Assembly: GCA_002794735.1 (NCBI GenBank)
Contig: NBAZ01000004.1
Coordinates: 992,001 to 1,056,000 of the forward strand
Length of the DNA stretch: 64,000 bases
Reading direction: 5' to 3'
From: Pyrrhoderma lamaoense
Taxonomy: Eukaryota; Basidiomycota; Agaricomycetes; Hymenochaetales; Hymenochaetaceae
Made by a program: the position numbers and the translations under genes. Positions 48,165-60,255 of the stretch are shown piece after piece (positions within the stretch are counted from its first letter, which is position 1; each line of letters opens with the position of its first letter). The notes below the pieces were generated by a model. The model had not been told where the DNA came from and ran no database searches. It saw only the letters and a list, made by a program, of their open reading frames with translations.

Positions 48165-50579
48165 ATGATGTCAAGTGATGGTGTGTGCATGGATACGCTA
48201 GAGTGAAGTCTTGTTGACTGTAATTCCAGTTCGAGGAGATGTAGAAGCTGTACCTGATCGTTTTTTCTGTCAGTATCAATCTTTAATCTTGTGAAGCATG
48301 AGCGTGGTCTGAATTCAACTGTGATAGACACCCGAAAAGCAAAGCAATACGTCGACTTGCATGACCAGGTAGAGGTGAGTACTATACCTATGCTTTCTCT
48401 TGGTCGGCGTGATCTATATTGCAGTGCTCTAGACAAGTATCGGCCTCTTGGACTCGCTCGAAGGATTCCTGTCCACGTTTCAGGCCGATCTTTCAGCGGT
48501 TTCTGGTCAGATCTCAACTCTCCAAGACAGAAGTAAAGATATTGAGAACAAACTTAAGTCTAGAAAGGTATGCTTCAGGAATGGCTCTCATTCTTGGGCA
48601 CTACATCTGAATTACTTTGATTCTTGGCAGAAAATAGAGAAACCGTTATCCAGTTTACTATCCGACCTAAGTATTTCCCCTTCTCTGGCAACTACAATAC
48701 TCGACACGGACGTGGACGAAACATGGCTGACAGTTATTCCTGACTTTGAGCACCGACTGAACTCTACGAATGCACGCAAACGTGTCAAGGCTGCCCGAGA
48801 TCTGTCTGAGGTCACAGAGGGTCTACGTATCGTGGTACGTTCTCATTATCAGTTCTCTGTTAGACAACCAAATCGGATTTTATTAGGCCGCGACAAAAAT
48901 ACGAGTATTCTTTCTAGCACTCATACAACCAATTCGGACAAGCATGACCACAAATATGCAAGTTCTTCAAACATCTGTGTTGATTAAATATAGAATCCTC
49001 TATGAGTTCTTACAAAATCAAGCCGAAGACGTAGCAAAGGAGATACGGAGGGCTTACGTTGCCGCATCTCGAGTTTATTATGAAACAGGATTTAGGAGAT
49101 ATATCCGGAGCTTGGGCTGGGTAAAGGTATCTATCATTAACCTTAACTATGTGTTACAAATTTCTGAGTTTTATGATAACAGGCTCGGACAACGGAGAAA
49201 CCCGAACTAATATCCAACTCCCTACCGGGAGCAGAGTTTGCCATTGACGAGAAAAGACTTGCTTATGCTCGATTGGACGGTCCACCTGTAGTACAATTGT
49301 ATATTGCTGAAGAAAAGACTCATGTAAGTTCCGGTGTTCCCCCCTTTCCCCATGTCCATGTCGAAAGCTTTACTTTATCTAGAAAGAACCAATTGAATCT
49401 CTATTTCGTTCCATGTTATTGGTCCTAATGGACAATGCCACAGCGGAATATGCATTTATTTCGGCATTTTTTGCTCCACCCACCCCGGATTCAGCTATGC
49501 AACCCCCAGCTTCTACAGGTGCCTTATTCTCACCTACAGAATCACAAGATTTATCCGTCGAGGATATTCGACGCCCGAGTATCGGCGGTGAAACTATTGG
49601 AAGCCCTCCGATGCGGCGCACGCTCAGTTTAGCACGCTCGATCTCTAACGATCTCCAGAACTCCAATATCGTTCCTCGAACCATGTCCAGAGAAGAGTTG
49701 TCTAATTTAGCAGCACTTTGGAAGCAAGTAATGGAACCGACATTGAATTACTGCCAGGTTCGTACGCACTGAGAACTTGCTCAGACTAACTCAGTTCTCA
49801 ACCAATAATAGACGTTTGCAACAGCGGTCCTTGAGCCTATACCACCTGTGATACCCCTATTGACGATGATCAGAATAATGGAGAACACACTCGCGGAAGT
49901 TCAGACTCGGGGTTGTGCGCCACTAGAAGGCTGGCTTTTTGGGTTACGCATGCAATTTTGGCCAGTCTTCCAGAAGCAGATGACTGAACACGTATTAAGT
50001 CTGAGCAAGCTATCAGATTCCGCTACGGGTGGATACTTCCGCAGAGCCACTGGTCCGAGTGACGCAACTATGCATGCGGTATGATCTATAAGAAAAAAAT
50101 CAACATGAGCTTACTTCGAATTTACGGTAATAGATTATTAAACACTATAACTGCATTTTCTGGTCGTTTGTCGCCCTAACCGATACCGATGACGAAACAA
50201 TGGTTTTCTCGAAGTAAGCTTCATCTGCTAACTCCTTGAAGAATATTACTGATCTTGGTATCAGTTTAGTTCGATTAAGACAAGAACTTACTAATTTAAT
50301 AGTGAATCAGTCTAAACGTATCACTGACCCATTGAAAGGCGCTAGTTACCAATCGACGTTATTTGAAACTCTCTTACAAGCGATGAATGTGAGATTCCTC
50401 TTTCTTCCCTTTAATATATATATATACTATGTGCTAACCCAGACTGATTTACACAGAAGAGCCAGTATTCAATGATACATCCTAAAGCGCAAGCAGAACT
50501 TGCTTATTGGCGTGAAAGAGAGGAAGAATCTCGAAGGAGAATTACTTCTACTTCCGCCCCGCATCAAAGTCAAGGATGA
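48165..50579 (+). CDS. VPS52: GARP tethering complex subunit Vps52, one frame break
   Basis: Eleven exons: 48165-48180 (16 nt), 48230-48374, 48433-48567, 48631-48834, 48887-49126, 49183-49323, 49383-49757, 49812-50078, 50134-50213, 50265-50388, 50457-50579; 616 aa after adding one base in exon 2 near 48282-48290. Vps52 tethers endosome-derived vesicles at the trans-Golgi. Family hallmarks: LLDSLEGFLSTFQADLSAVS and QISTLQDRSKDIENKLKSRK (N-terminal coiled coil), LIQPIRTSMTTNMQVLQTSV, FLQNQAEDVAKEIRRAYVAA, SRVYYETGFRRYIRSLGWVK, then EYAFISAFF and VLEPIPPVIPLLTMIRIMEN. In exon 2 VEAVPDRFFCQYQSLI and VKHERGLNSTVIDTRKAKQY are in frames one base apart. The first exon is the least certain. Confidence 0.92.
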
Positions 50580-50867
50580 TGAAGTACTGATAGATATATG
50601 TAGGGTATAATATAATTATTAGAATTCTTTTTCTAAATAGTAGATAGTAAATTTTTTTAGTGCCGTAAGATACATGATTGTTTATGAAAACCGTCCATAT
50701 TGGTGTAATAAAGAATGTGATGCCTACAGCAAAGTAAAATCTGTGACTAATAAATGGATTAATATATGTCTAACCCTTATAAGGAGGAATCATGACAGAT
50801 CTGTAAGATTGAAGAAAGGAGCTTAATAAAGGTGTGATGGTTGGTATTAGCTTCACTTAGAGTTTGC

Positions 50868-53800
50868 TTACTTTGGATTAGAAACCTGTCTTGAGGTAGC
50901 TGAGTTCGACTGGCCTACTGTCTTTTGTGCACCGATACCTAATCTATCTAGAACATCTTTCACCGCATTCGGATTCTCACCACTCAGAACCCGCGGCCTT
51001 GGTCGGTTCACACTTAAGGGGCTGGGAAGTATAGAACTATCCCCGAGGCGCCAGAATGGGTGGCACCCATAGAAATCACAGAAGGTGTCCGCTCCTGAGA
51101 AAGCGCCAGGTTTGATATCCCACCACGCCCCTCTAATGCCTCACGTAAATCATTTACACCAACCCCATGATTAGAACGCGCTAAACTTTGAAGCGAAAGA
51201 TTGGATATATGCATTAGAGCTGGGGAAATTTTGAGGAGAGGGTTCCCATGATCTGGTCGGGATGAGTCCCCATTCATGAAAGGCTCAACGGCTAAAAGAA
51301 TTAGTGAATTAGAATAACCGAGATAAATTGACTGGCTGTAGACATACAGTTTTGTAATGCATCTTCTACATTCCAAAATATCCCTAGGCGTTTCATCAGA
51401 TCTTCCTCATCGAGACCAGTGGCGTACTGAATATTTGTGTTTTTGGCAAGTGTAGATATCAAAGACTCATCACTGGGTTCCAAGAAAGCAACGTCTTCCT
51501 CATCAAGATTGGCGCTAGATAACTCTAGAGCGTCTTCTCTAGAAGGGTAATACGTTTCGTTTGGAGGATAGGGAAAAGATGCTGATAATTTAATCTACGA
51601 GATAGGAACAAGAACAATGAGACATAGTTCAATGCCAATAAGCTGGCGACTTACATCCTTAAGTAACTCTTGTAATTCAGAACAGTCCCAGGCTCGGGAT
51701 ATACGATGTAATTGCCATTTCAGAGTATGACGAACCACAGCCTTTCGATGGCTTTCAGTACAAACTGTTTCACACCATTTTCGAAGTGCGAGTATCATTG
51801 GGAAACCGATGATCAGAGTACGAGCTGGCGTCTGATCGTTTATTGCATCAAATATAGACATGATATGCAGAAAATCGGATAGACACGCAGTTGTATTCTC
51901 TGGCGCATCTGATAAAGACTCTCTTCTTGACCCTTTATCAAGAAGTTTTCGCATTCTAAGGAGTCGTCGGCTCTGTGGTGTAAGATTAATTGACTTGTTC
52001 CGCGATAACTGATATTCATGGTTGTTCCCTGTGATACCTTCGTCTTGTAGGTTAGTGAATGATTGATCATTAAGAGGAGTTGAAGGGGTAACATTGACAA
52101 TTGGCTCCTTGATACCATCTCTAGATATTTCTATTTCAGGTAGTTGGGCAGGGGTTGATGAAGAAGAAGGAGGGAGACTCAACCTGGGTGAAGTTGCAAG
52201 TATATAGATTAATGCAAATAGAGCATGAAAAAAACGAATGGAAACGATATCCCCTAGAACACTTGACTTTGAAGTTCGAGCACGTTGAAATGCCTTATCG
52301 TCAACGGACTTGGGTCTAGACGTGCTGATAATAGATGATACATCCGTTGCGCCGCTGCGACATCCTAACTCAGGGTGTAACTCTGACCTTAGGTAGAGTA
52401 CGAGTGTCCTAGAGTATTCAGAACGAACAGAAAAACACTCGTCACAGAGAAGAGTCAGGGTTTCTTGCCAAACGTTAGGGGGAACTTTGGATCTTTGAGG
52501 GACCGCTGCTCTTACAGAGGAAGCGTCCGATGGACTGGGGCTACAGGCTCCAGCACGTACTCCCTCTGTTACAGAATTTGTGAAGCCACTATGCTTTTCA
52601 CTATGTTCAGCAGGGTGTCCTTCACCAGGAGCAAGATAGTGCAACGGTTTAGAGCTTTTCCAGACGAGTAACCCAAGGCAAGCAATAAGGCATCTCAGGG
52701 CCGTTTCTCTTTCAGAATCGTTTTGACCGTATAGACGACTCTTGCCCCCTATACCGTAGCTATCAATATGAACTAGACGTCCGATTATTTCGCAAACAAG
52801 ATCATGAATCTGATCTGCATAGTATATATGAGTGCCTAAGGCCCCTACACACTCAACTAGTTCTGGCAATAATTCGTCGTTCGCATTCAATGCAACTCGG
52901 CGGAGAATGAGAGCCGTAAGACTAGAACAGACGTCTGATGTCGATAAGCTGGCTAATGGCGTGGGCGCGTTAAGAGCAGCTTTAATCATAGCTGCAAGAG
53001 ACCTATGAAGATCGGAGGGACGGGGATCCTCTTGTGCTTCTACTAATCGCTCCACTAGTCGTGTCGGTATTGCAAACCGGTACTGGTATTGTGTCCATTC
53101 AATAATCCTTTGAATAAGCCAACAGCAGCGCTGTTTGTCCTTCCAATAGTCATGTGTTCCAAGACTTTCGAAGATAGACAGTAGGATAAGGCCGGTTTGA
53201 TTTCCATTAGCCTGACCAAAAAGACAAGTGAATGCTTTGATTGCAGCATTAGCGACATCCGCATCGGAGGGTCCTGAGTCGCCATCAACATGTATATGAA
53301 TCGAAGCTGCACGTCTCTCGAGAAGCGGGCGTGAGCGAAACTCTGCCAGATATTCGGAAAGAGGTGATTTGTATCCATTTATGCTCTCAGTGCTGTATGT
53401 AGACTATTAAGCACCATTCATGTAAGTTAATAAGAATATTAGCTATTACCCGAGCTCCAATACCGGTACACTAGTCTGCATTATATTTATGAGTAATGCA
53501 GGGACAAGTATAAAGACCTGAGATCTAAATTGTGACGTTGAGTTGTATAATGCATCTGAGGCCACGGCGCCAGTCAGAGCTCCAAGACCGACTAATCGGG
53601 TCCTACGTTTCTTTGTTTAAGAGTAGCTTTCAGAGTTGTAGAGAAAGAGGTACCTATTTCGAGTTTCTTCATCATTGTTCTTAGCCTCGACTGTGCATAA
53701 TGTGGAAAATCCTCGGAGAAGTGAAAGGTAATCACGCGTAAGGTTTTGATCCACTCCAAGAAGCTGGCCAGAAGTGTAAGCAGCCCATGCAGCAAACTGA

Positions 53801-54346
53801 ATCGGTATAGAGTGAACACAGTTCTATTTCATGAACAAGTTTAGGTACTCACCACACTTGCCACTTTGGCTACAACCTCGAGATCATTGGGAAGTGCACC
53901 GAGAGTTGCGTTTAAGGAAGACATCAGAGATGCTGACAACAAAGTTAGATCTCTCCGACATTCTGTAGTTAAAGCCTTCATTATATTCAAGGTGATAAGC
54001 AATGTACTTGATATATATCGCGTTTAGTACGTATCTTCACAAGAAGGCATGGCTTTGAGACTTACGCCCGAGCCCTGACATTTCCTGACTTTGCCTTACG
54101 AGCATCAGCAAGAACTCTTTTTTCCAGCTCACTACCAAGCTTGGCTATTTTTCCAGGACGATTAGACGCATAGTAAGTAAGTTTTGAGAGCTCCTGAGGA
54201 TTAGGCTTATAATCTGGGCCTGAGGTGGGGAGAGCTGAAGACGGTGGATAACAAGCAGCTACGAGCTGTACATGATGAGGTGCAAGTGGGAACGGCATAA
54301 CTTGGTCTAAAGATCTGCTACTATCGCCAGGAGGAACCCTCGACAT
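50868..54346 (-). CDS. EFR3: Efr3, plasma-membrane anchor of the PI4-kinase complex, one frame break
   Basis: Seven exons on the minus strand: 54346-54066, 54006-53853, 53796-53654, 53602-53450, 53392-51655, 51594-51348, 51291-50868; 1046 aa after adding one base to the G run that is CCCC at 51041-51044 on the plus strand. Efr3 is a palmitoylated HEAT-like protein that recruits Stt4 (PI4KIIIalpha) with Ypp1 to the plasma membrane. Family hallmarks: HHVQLVAACYPPSSAL, LSKLTYYASNRPGKIAKLGS, ATLLITLNIMKALTTECRRD, SALYNST-like SDALYNSTSQFRSQVFILVP and NGYKSPLSEYLAEFRSRPLL. The C-terminus NAVKDVLDRLGIG is reached only after the frame shift. Translation could also begin at the Met 16 codons downstream. 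Divergent from the Slx4-like gene. Confidence 0.92.
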
Positions 54347-54707
54347 CAAACCCTCCAAGGAGGCTTTATTTTGTCTTGAATATTGGAGCTGATGACCGTA
54401 ACGGCATTTGTGACCCCGCAGCGCGAACGCGACTGCCCACACGCGTCACAGGGCACACTCGCGTTGAACCATAAGTAATTTGAGAATCATGAACTTGAAC
54501 AATCTTTTTCTTGGGTTCTATTAGGCTCCTTGTCGGTCTTTAGATCGCCTTACGAGGCTTAACAGCTCTATCCTCGCGTTGCATCAAATTACTATACTCC
54601 TTCACAATATAACCTCAGCAACTCGACTTTTTTAAGGTTTCCGCAATTAGTTTTTGGAATTAACCCCAATTACCGCTAAATCCAAGAACGCGCATCTGCC
54701 TGTCGTG
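54347..54707. promoter_or_regulatory. Divergent promoter, EFR3 / Slx4-like gene
   Basis: 361 bp. One ACGCGT at 54441-54446, an MCB-like core that would suit a DNA-repair gene; inference only. Confidence 0.4.
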
Positions 54708-56114
54708 ATGTCGGTCAAGAGGAAACTAATAACCGATGAAGAAGAGGTTATTCAAGACTCCGAACCAGAGAGGGAAGATGCTCGTAAACGTTTGAAAGAA
54801 GAACGACGAAGACATAGAAGACCAAACAAAAGTGATAACAATAAGTCAATAACTACTGACTATACATCCGATTCTGATACAGAAACGTCTTATGCTATAG
54901 CGGGGACAAGGACAACAGGTTCATTAATTCTCCCTCCTAAATGAAGTATCTTGTAAGTTACTAACGGAGGTTTTATCTCATTCGTGTTGCAGGTATTCAT
55001 AATGGACCGGGAATCCCTTAACAGCTCCTTCAGTTGTCAGTCTTAGTCATAGTACAGTATACATGCGAACAACGCAAGGTCTAGATCAGGATGCTGTAAA
55101 AAAAATCTCAGACTCAAAGGATACTACGACGAGTGAGATTAAATCCCAAATCCGTAGTTACGACTTTGCATACTCGTCCCAATCATCTATTCTTCCCGCA
55201 CCAATTTACAGCGAAGATATCGAAACCGATGAACGTGCCAAAAAACTTCGGACATCAATAGGGATGTTTGCATATAATGATTCTAGAAGCCAAGGTTCAA
55301 GTGCGAGTATTAGACGTATGTCTCGCACACCATCTTTTCAGCAAAAATCTGAACTCCAGAATAGAAAGAGTAGCTCCAAGGGCGAGCTCCAAAAAGCTAA
55401 GAAAAAAGAAGGGAATCACACCGACTACCTTGGTATTCCACTATCAGATCTTCATCTTATTCTTAGTTGCGTCAGTTGTGGTTTGATGTGGACCACCCGG
55501 AAATCTGTTGACACGAAAATTGTACATATCCAAAAATGTGGAAAAAAACGTTTACTTTCGGATGAAACACTACGACGTTTAATCCTTCGAGAGCTGGGAA
55601 GTTGATGAATGGTACAACGAATCAGGCAGTACCAAAAGAGATGGGTACCCTTCTAGAGGATGTTGTCAAGGAAAGGTCCGTCATCCAATCAAGGAAGAAA
55701 ACGAGGACTATTTTGAGTTCGATCAAACCTATCGTAGAAACACGCAAGGACATCCTCTTGCGTGCTAAGTTACTCCTGTCCCGATCTCACCTCACGTTTT
55801 CAAAGGCCGTTCGGGAGGATCAATCTCCGGCGGCAAGCTTTCGGGGTGATGCAAGTAAATCTAGCTCTTGCCAAACTCACTCTTCAAAGTTTGAGGATGA
55901 TACTGCGGAAGAAGGCATTATTACTTTCTCCAGGAGCAAGCTCCCGGGCGTTTCTGCATCATCGTACTTTTGCAATTTCAGTATGGCGTCTGATGAAAGA
56001 AGCGAATTACCACCATTGACACAAGTTTCTCATGGATCAGAATCATCCTCGCACCCAAGGGGGATATTTTCCTCGACAGAACAAAGTGCAGAGCTAGTGA
56101 GTTCTAATTCATAG
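54708..56114 (+). CDS. Slx4-like protein with UBZ-type finger (structure partly unresolved)
   Basis: Candidate scaffold of structure-specific endonucleases in DNA repair. First exon from ATG 54708 encodes an acidic/basic nuclear-looking segment (MSVKRKLITDEEEVIQDSEP, ARKRLKEERRRHRRPNK). The joint at 54910-55062 is unresolved: GTAAGT at 54953 and TTGCAG before 54993 suggest an intron, and IHNGPGIP/LTAPSVVSLSHS appear one base apart at CCC 55016-55018. The next exon holds the likely zinc finger, CVSCGLMW...HIQKCGKK (C2HC, as in the UBZ4 fingers of Slx4), followed by SDETLRRLILREL. The frame then breaks at GGG 55596-55598 and continues as LMNGTTNQAVPKEMGTLLED to 56114. The Slx4 name rests on the finger and the LLEDVV-type context; the C-terminal SAP/CCD-like domain is not recognised. 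Confidence 0.6.
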
Positions 56115-56599
56115 GTGGCTCGCATAGTCATTTGCGACTGGTATTTCTATTGGCATATTTCAATGGCGTGTTTATAATAGACAACAAAAACGTGAAATAA
56201 TGTGGTCTTTCTCAAGTCATCTGGAAAAAGGAAGGACATCTCTTCTTCGTCCCGCTACTAGCAAATGTTCCTGTTAAGAACGAGGCTAACAGCAATGTTG
56301 CACACACCGCGATCCGTTTTGCGAAGCATGATTGCTTTTATACTATATACTTCCATATCTAAGTACCCACTTAGTCGATGGCTATGGAGATTCCAGTACT
56401 TTGAGAGTGGATTGGACTTTAGGAATGATACGGATTCTTACAACTCGGTAAGTGTTCAAAATGTCTTACTGAGGAGTTCATTTCACCCATATAAAGCCTG
56501 TAACAGGTTATTATACATTCTTATTTAATTTATATCTTAAATTATACCACCAACTTGATTTAGTAATGATTAATAAAACATCTAAGATAAGCGAAACCG
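56115..56599. other. 3' region of the Slx4-like gene, coding status unclear
   Basis: Short coding-like pieces occur in different frames (for example around 56200-56345: VIWKKEGHLFFVPLLANVPV and HTAIRFAKHDCFYT), suggesting a further exon or a degraded/misread C-terminus of the upstream gene. GTAAGTG at 56448 looks like a donor. No consistent model was found. Confidence 0.35.
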
Positions 56600-58618
56600 C
56601 TATAATGCGACTTCCGCCAAATTTGCCACTTCTATGACACCTCCAACTAAGTGGAGACTGCCACTGACTAGAATATCTACTTCATTCGAGGTCTCAGTCC
56701 TAAGGTCTCGAATAAATTTGACCGTATGCTCAATTGAAGGCATCACATGAATGTTATCCTTCGAGAAATCAGGGACAAGATGAGACCACGCTTCGGAAAG
56801 TCCGCGTTGTACTTTGAGTGGATCTACTTTTTCTTCAGCAATGGTACGACTTGAAAGGTCTTAGACGATCTATATCAGCAAATGTTCTGTCTATCAAATT
56901 GATAAGAACGTACCACTTTTAAACATTCCCCCAGAGTAAGTTACGTTGGAAGTGAAAATTACATGATCAAATATTTTCTTGGGCTCTATTGTTTCTCCCT
57001 TGTATAACTTGTGCCGCACAATCGCCTCGGAAAGTACTAAAGACAAGAGGGTTACTCCATTCCGATCGCTTGTACAGTTGAATACCAATATTCGGTTTAG
57101 ATTATCGCTAATTAAGAAATATTAGGATATGTTTCTCAAGTGACTGAAGGACGCAGCTTACGAATGATTTCTCAAGCCAACATTAGGACTAAAGAACCAT
57201 CTTATACAGCACTCGATACTATCTTTAGTATGAGCTCCATCAAGGAACCAAGTTGTCTTATTGTCTGATGGATCCCCGACTGTTTGACAACGGCCTGGCC
57301 ACTTGGCTTTTCGCAAACCTTCCTTGAATGCATCAGATAGAGTTGGTTGAGGTGGTAAACCTGCTTTAACGCGTAAAAATTCTTGAGCGAGGAGTACAGC
57401 AAGGGCAGCATTTTGGTATTGATGTATTCCAGGAAGACCTATAAAGAATGATAGTCTCAATATAGGAAGTTACTACTAGAATTCATGAGTTTTCTTTACC
57501 AAGCTCTAAGTCTAGTACCTCAGACTCAGTTGGAACGACAGTGAATTTTGAAGCCTTCCTATTGACAGCTTGTTGTTCCAAAACATCAAGACCATCCTCT
57601 GGTTGGTTTACGGTGAATGCAGGTACTCCTTCCTAAAGCATAGTCATCAGTAGCGGTACATATATTTTCATCGATTGATATACTTTGAAAATCCCCCCTT
57701 TCTGGTAACCAATTTCCCTTATCGTTTTCCCTAAAACGGCTGTATGGTCGATTCCAAGTGCAGAAACACCAGTAACGACTGGCTTCGGGACTATGTTGGT
57801 ACAATCGTATAGTCCCCCAACACCAACTTCTAAGATAGTCGCATCAACCTTTGAGGTCCAACATTAAGCACATATGCAGTATGATTGTTTGACAGCTGCG
57901 AACCTTCATCTCCGTGAACGCATGAAATGCCACTAACGTAACCATTCGGAAGTACATTGGCTTGGGACTTGTACTTTGGTATTCCCGCTGTTTGAATAAG
58001 TTAGAATAACGGCCCTTCCTTGAAGATATATAGATACGCACTGTGTCGTTTTTCTCTAATCTATCCCATACTTCAAAAAAGTACCGAGTGAAATCTTCTT
58101 CCGAAATAGGCTTTCCATTAATTCGAATGCGTTCTCGAACGGCAACAAGATGAGGAGAAGTATAGAGACCTAAGAAACTTAGTTATAATATAATAGATGC
58201 CTAAAAAGCGAAATTACGTACCAATTTTCCACTGAGGTTTAGTATGTCTAAGTATCGAATCTACGAAAGCACATGTAGACCCCTTTCCCTTCGTTCCAGT
58301 AACATGGATAATATTCAATTTGTTCAAATCCTGTGGCTATTCCAAACCCGTCAAGAGCCATCCCGGTAAAGAATTTTGAACGCAAAAGAGTACCGAATAC
58401 CCAATCCTTTGGAGATATTCTCCAGTATCATGCATAGCAAACTTCTCAAGCCGTCCCCCAGAAGCCCGAGCAGCCTCAATAGTGGCCTGATTTGACTGAA
58501 GACTGTTCAAACAGTCGATAGCATCTTTATAAGACCGAGTTGCCATCAAACGTATGTAGTACGAGAGCCTTGTCTTGGTGATACACGGAGAACGAAGGGG
58601 CGCCTTGAAGCATAGCAT
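56600..58618 (-). CDS. MET7: Folylpolyglutamate synthase with dual start (mitochondrial/cytosolic)
   Basis: Nine exons on the minus strand: 58618-58394, 58336-58222, 58169-58042, 57987-57904, 57848-57684, 57632-57500, 57438-57162, 57107-56914, 56859-56600; 526 aa with no frame break. The enzyme adds glutamate to tetrahydrofolates using ATP, retaining folate in cytosol and mitochondria. P-loop [19 protein letters not shown], then [57 protein letters not shown] and [12 protein letters not shown] are all family motifs. The first ATG (58618) adds 24 residues, [20 protein letters not shown] and YIRL, basic and without acidic residues, like a mitochondrial presequence; a second in-frame ATG at 58546 ([13 protein letters not shown]) would give the cytosolic form, as known for this enzyme. 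Confidence 0.95.
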
Positions 58619-58949
58619 ATAACTTTTTGAGATAGGAAACTTGATGGAAAATTCAGGTTGATCAGCAACAAAAAGTTGTTAACTCAATTCAGCTCGCGAT
58701 GGCCGGGGTCCTTAATAACTAGCGATAGGTTATTTCGAATAACTTTTAAAAAATTTACAAGTAAAATGCCAATGGTCTTTATTAGTAGTTATTCGAGTTA
58801 GATTATAACATAAGTGGCCAATTCCTACTAGAGAATTATTAATATATGCACTCTATCTGAGTATCTATGACGCAAAACCGAGTATTAAAAAGAAGGAAAA
58901 GGAGGTATATACTATGACAAGGCTAAAGGGTATCAAAGAAAAGGGATAT
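58619..58949. other. Intergenic, FPGS promoter side
   Basis: 331 bp, AT-rich, no gene seen. Confidence 0.45.
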
Positions 58950-60053
58950 TCATCGATGTCGTCTTTGAGCTTCTGCAAGGGTGAGTTTTGCGAGGTCCCA
59001 GAGGTCTGGTCCTCCAGTCACAGATTCATACCATAAATCTTGAAGTCCTCGTAAACCATCTACTGGTAGGGCGTAAGCCTTTCTATGAAGTGCATTGGCA
59101 TCCAATATTAACCGATTTGGACTGTGATATAATGTATGAGCAGACGTATAGAAGGCTCCCATTTTGAGCATGCCATCAGGAGGGAAGAAAAATACTGCCA
59201 TCTGTAGCTGTTCTGCCATGTCGAGAAGCCGCCAGCCCCCACAATTCGAGAATATGTCCTCAGATGTGTGCTCCACGTCTGCATTGATAGAAGGAGCATT
59301 AAGAATGAGAGGAAAGGCAACATGTGTTAAAGAAGAGAAATGGTCAAGGGATAAAGGAAGCCCCAAGCTATGGTAATATCCGAATGTTGTAAAGTGTGTG
59401 ATCTAAGTGTAACCATTAGTCTTAGCTATGAAGTCTACGAGACCAAGTAACAAACATACCTTGTTTAAAATCCTTACACAGTCCTTTGCATGTACATACT
59501 CCATTTGTGATATGACCCCAGGCGTCGAGGATAAAAGAGTAAGACGTGTAATGTTTGGATATACACATTCCCCAGCGAGTTCAAAGTGCTTAGGTTTGTT
59601 CACCAAAAAGTGTGATAATGCCGTAGCGGAAATAGCTAAATTACGAACATTCTGGCACATTTGAAGCAAGAGACGGGTGTATACGTGCTCTTCCAGATGT
59701 ACTTCTTCCAGGTCAAGAGGTATAGTCCATAGGTTTTCGACATGACGAATCCGAGATCGAGAGAGTGGAGAAGGACTTAGCTCTGGAATTTCCCTCAGGT
59801 CACGATAGAAAAAGTTAATCGTTGCAGTGTTAGCTGGGAATACCCCTCTTATAAGCCCTACATCTGCTGCAAACTTCCTAAAAGAATGAACATCGGGAAG
59901 GAAAACGGTGACAAGAAGCGCATCTTTGACAAGCGACCTTATCCACGGGGAAGTAAGAGACAACGATCGAGCGGATTTATGATTAGAATTCGCAGCAAAA
60001 AGGAATATTTCAATCAATATTTCAGAAGGCAATTTAGAAAAAACGGAGGACAT
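58950..60053 (-). CDS. F-box protein, 348 aa
   Basis: Two exons on the minus strand, 60053-59460 and 59402-58950. The N-terminus is an F-box: MSSVFSKLPSEILIEIFLFA, then LSLTSPWIRSLVKDALL. The rest resembles the leucine-rich C-terminal regions common in basidiomycete F-box proteins (CVYPNITRLTLLSSTPGVIS, SLDHFSSLTHVAFPLIL, WRLLDMAEQLQMAVFFF) without strict LRR consensus. Presumed SCF substrate adaptor; such genes form large, fast-evolving families in mushrooms. Unrelated in its C-terminal part to the F-box gene at 12.7-14.5 kb. Confidence 0.82.
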
Positions 60054-60255
60054 GATGGAATTTGTATACGTTACTAAAAGCAGTCATTAGTTCTAGTATA
60101 AGCTGTTGAGGGTTTAAGCTTAAGCGTCGGCACACTACATTTACCATATATGTAAATGTACATTTCACGTGCGACGGAGAACTAGTAGCCCGAGCTCATG
60201 TTTCCCGTACTATATTTTTCTAGATTGCTATGAACAAATACTCAGTTCACTCGTA
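60054..60255. promoter_or_regulatory. Divergent promoter, F-box gene / PEX2
   Basis: 202 bp between start codons; contains a short palindromic ATATATGTAAATGTACAT-like stretch near 60143. No proven element. Confidence 0.4.
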
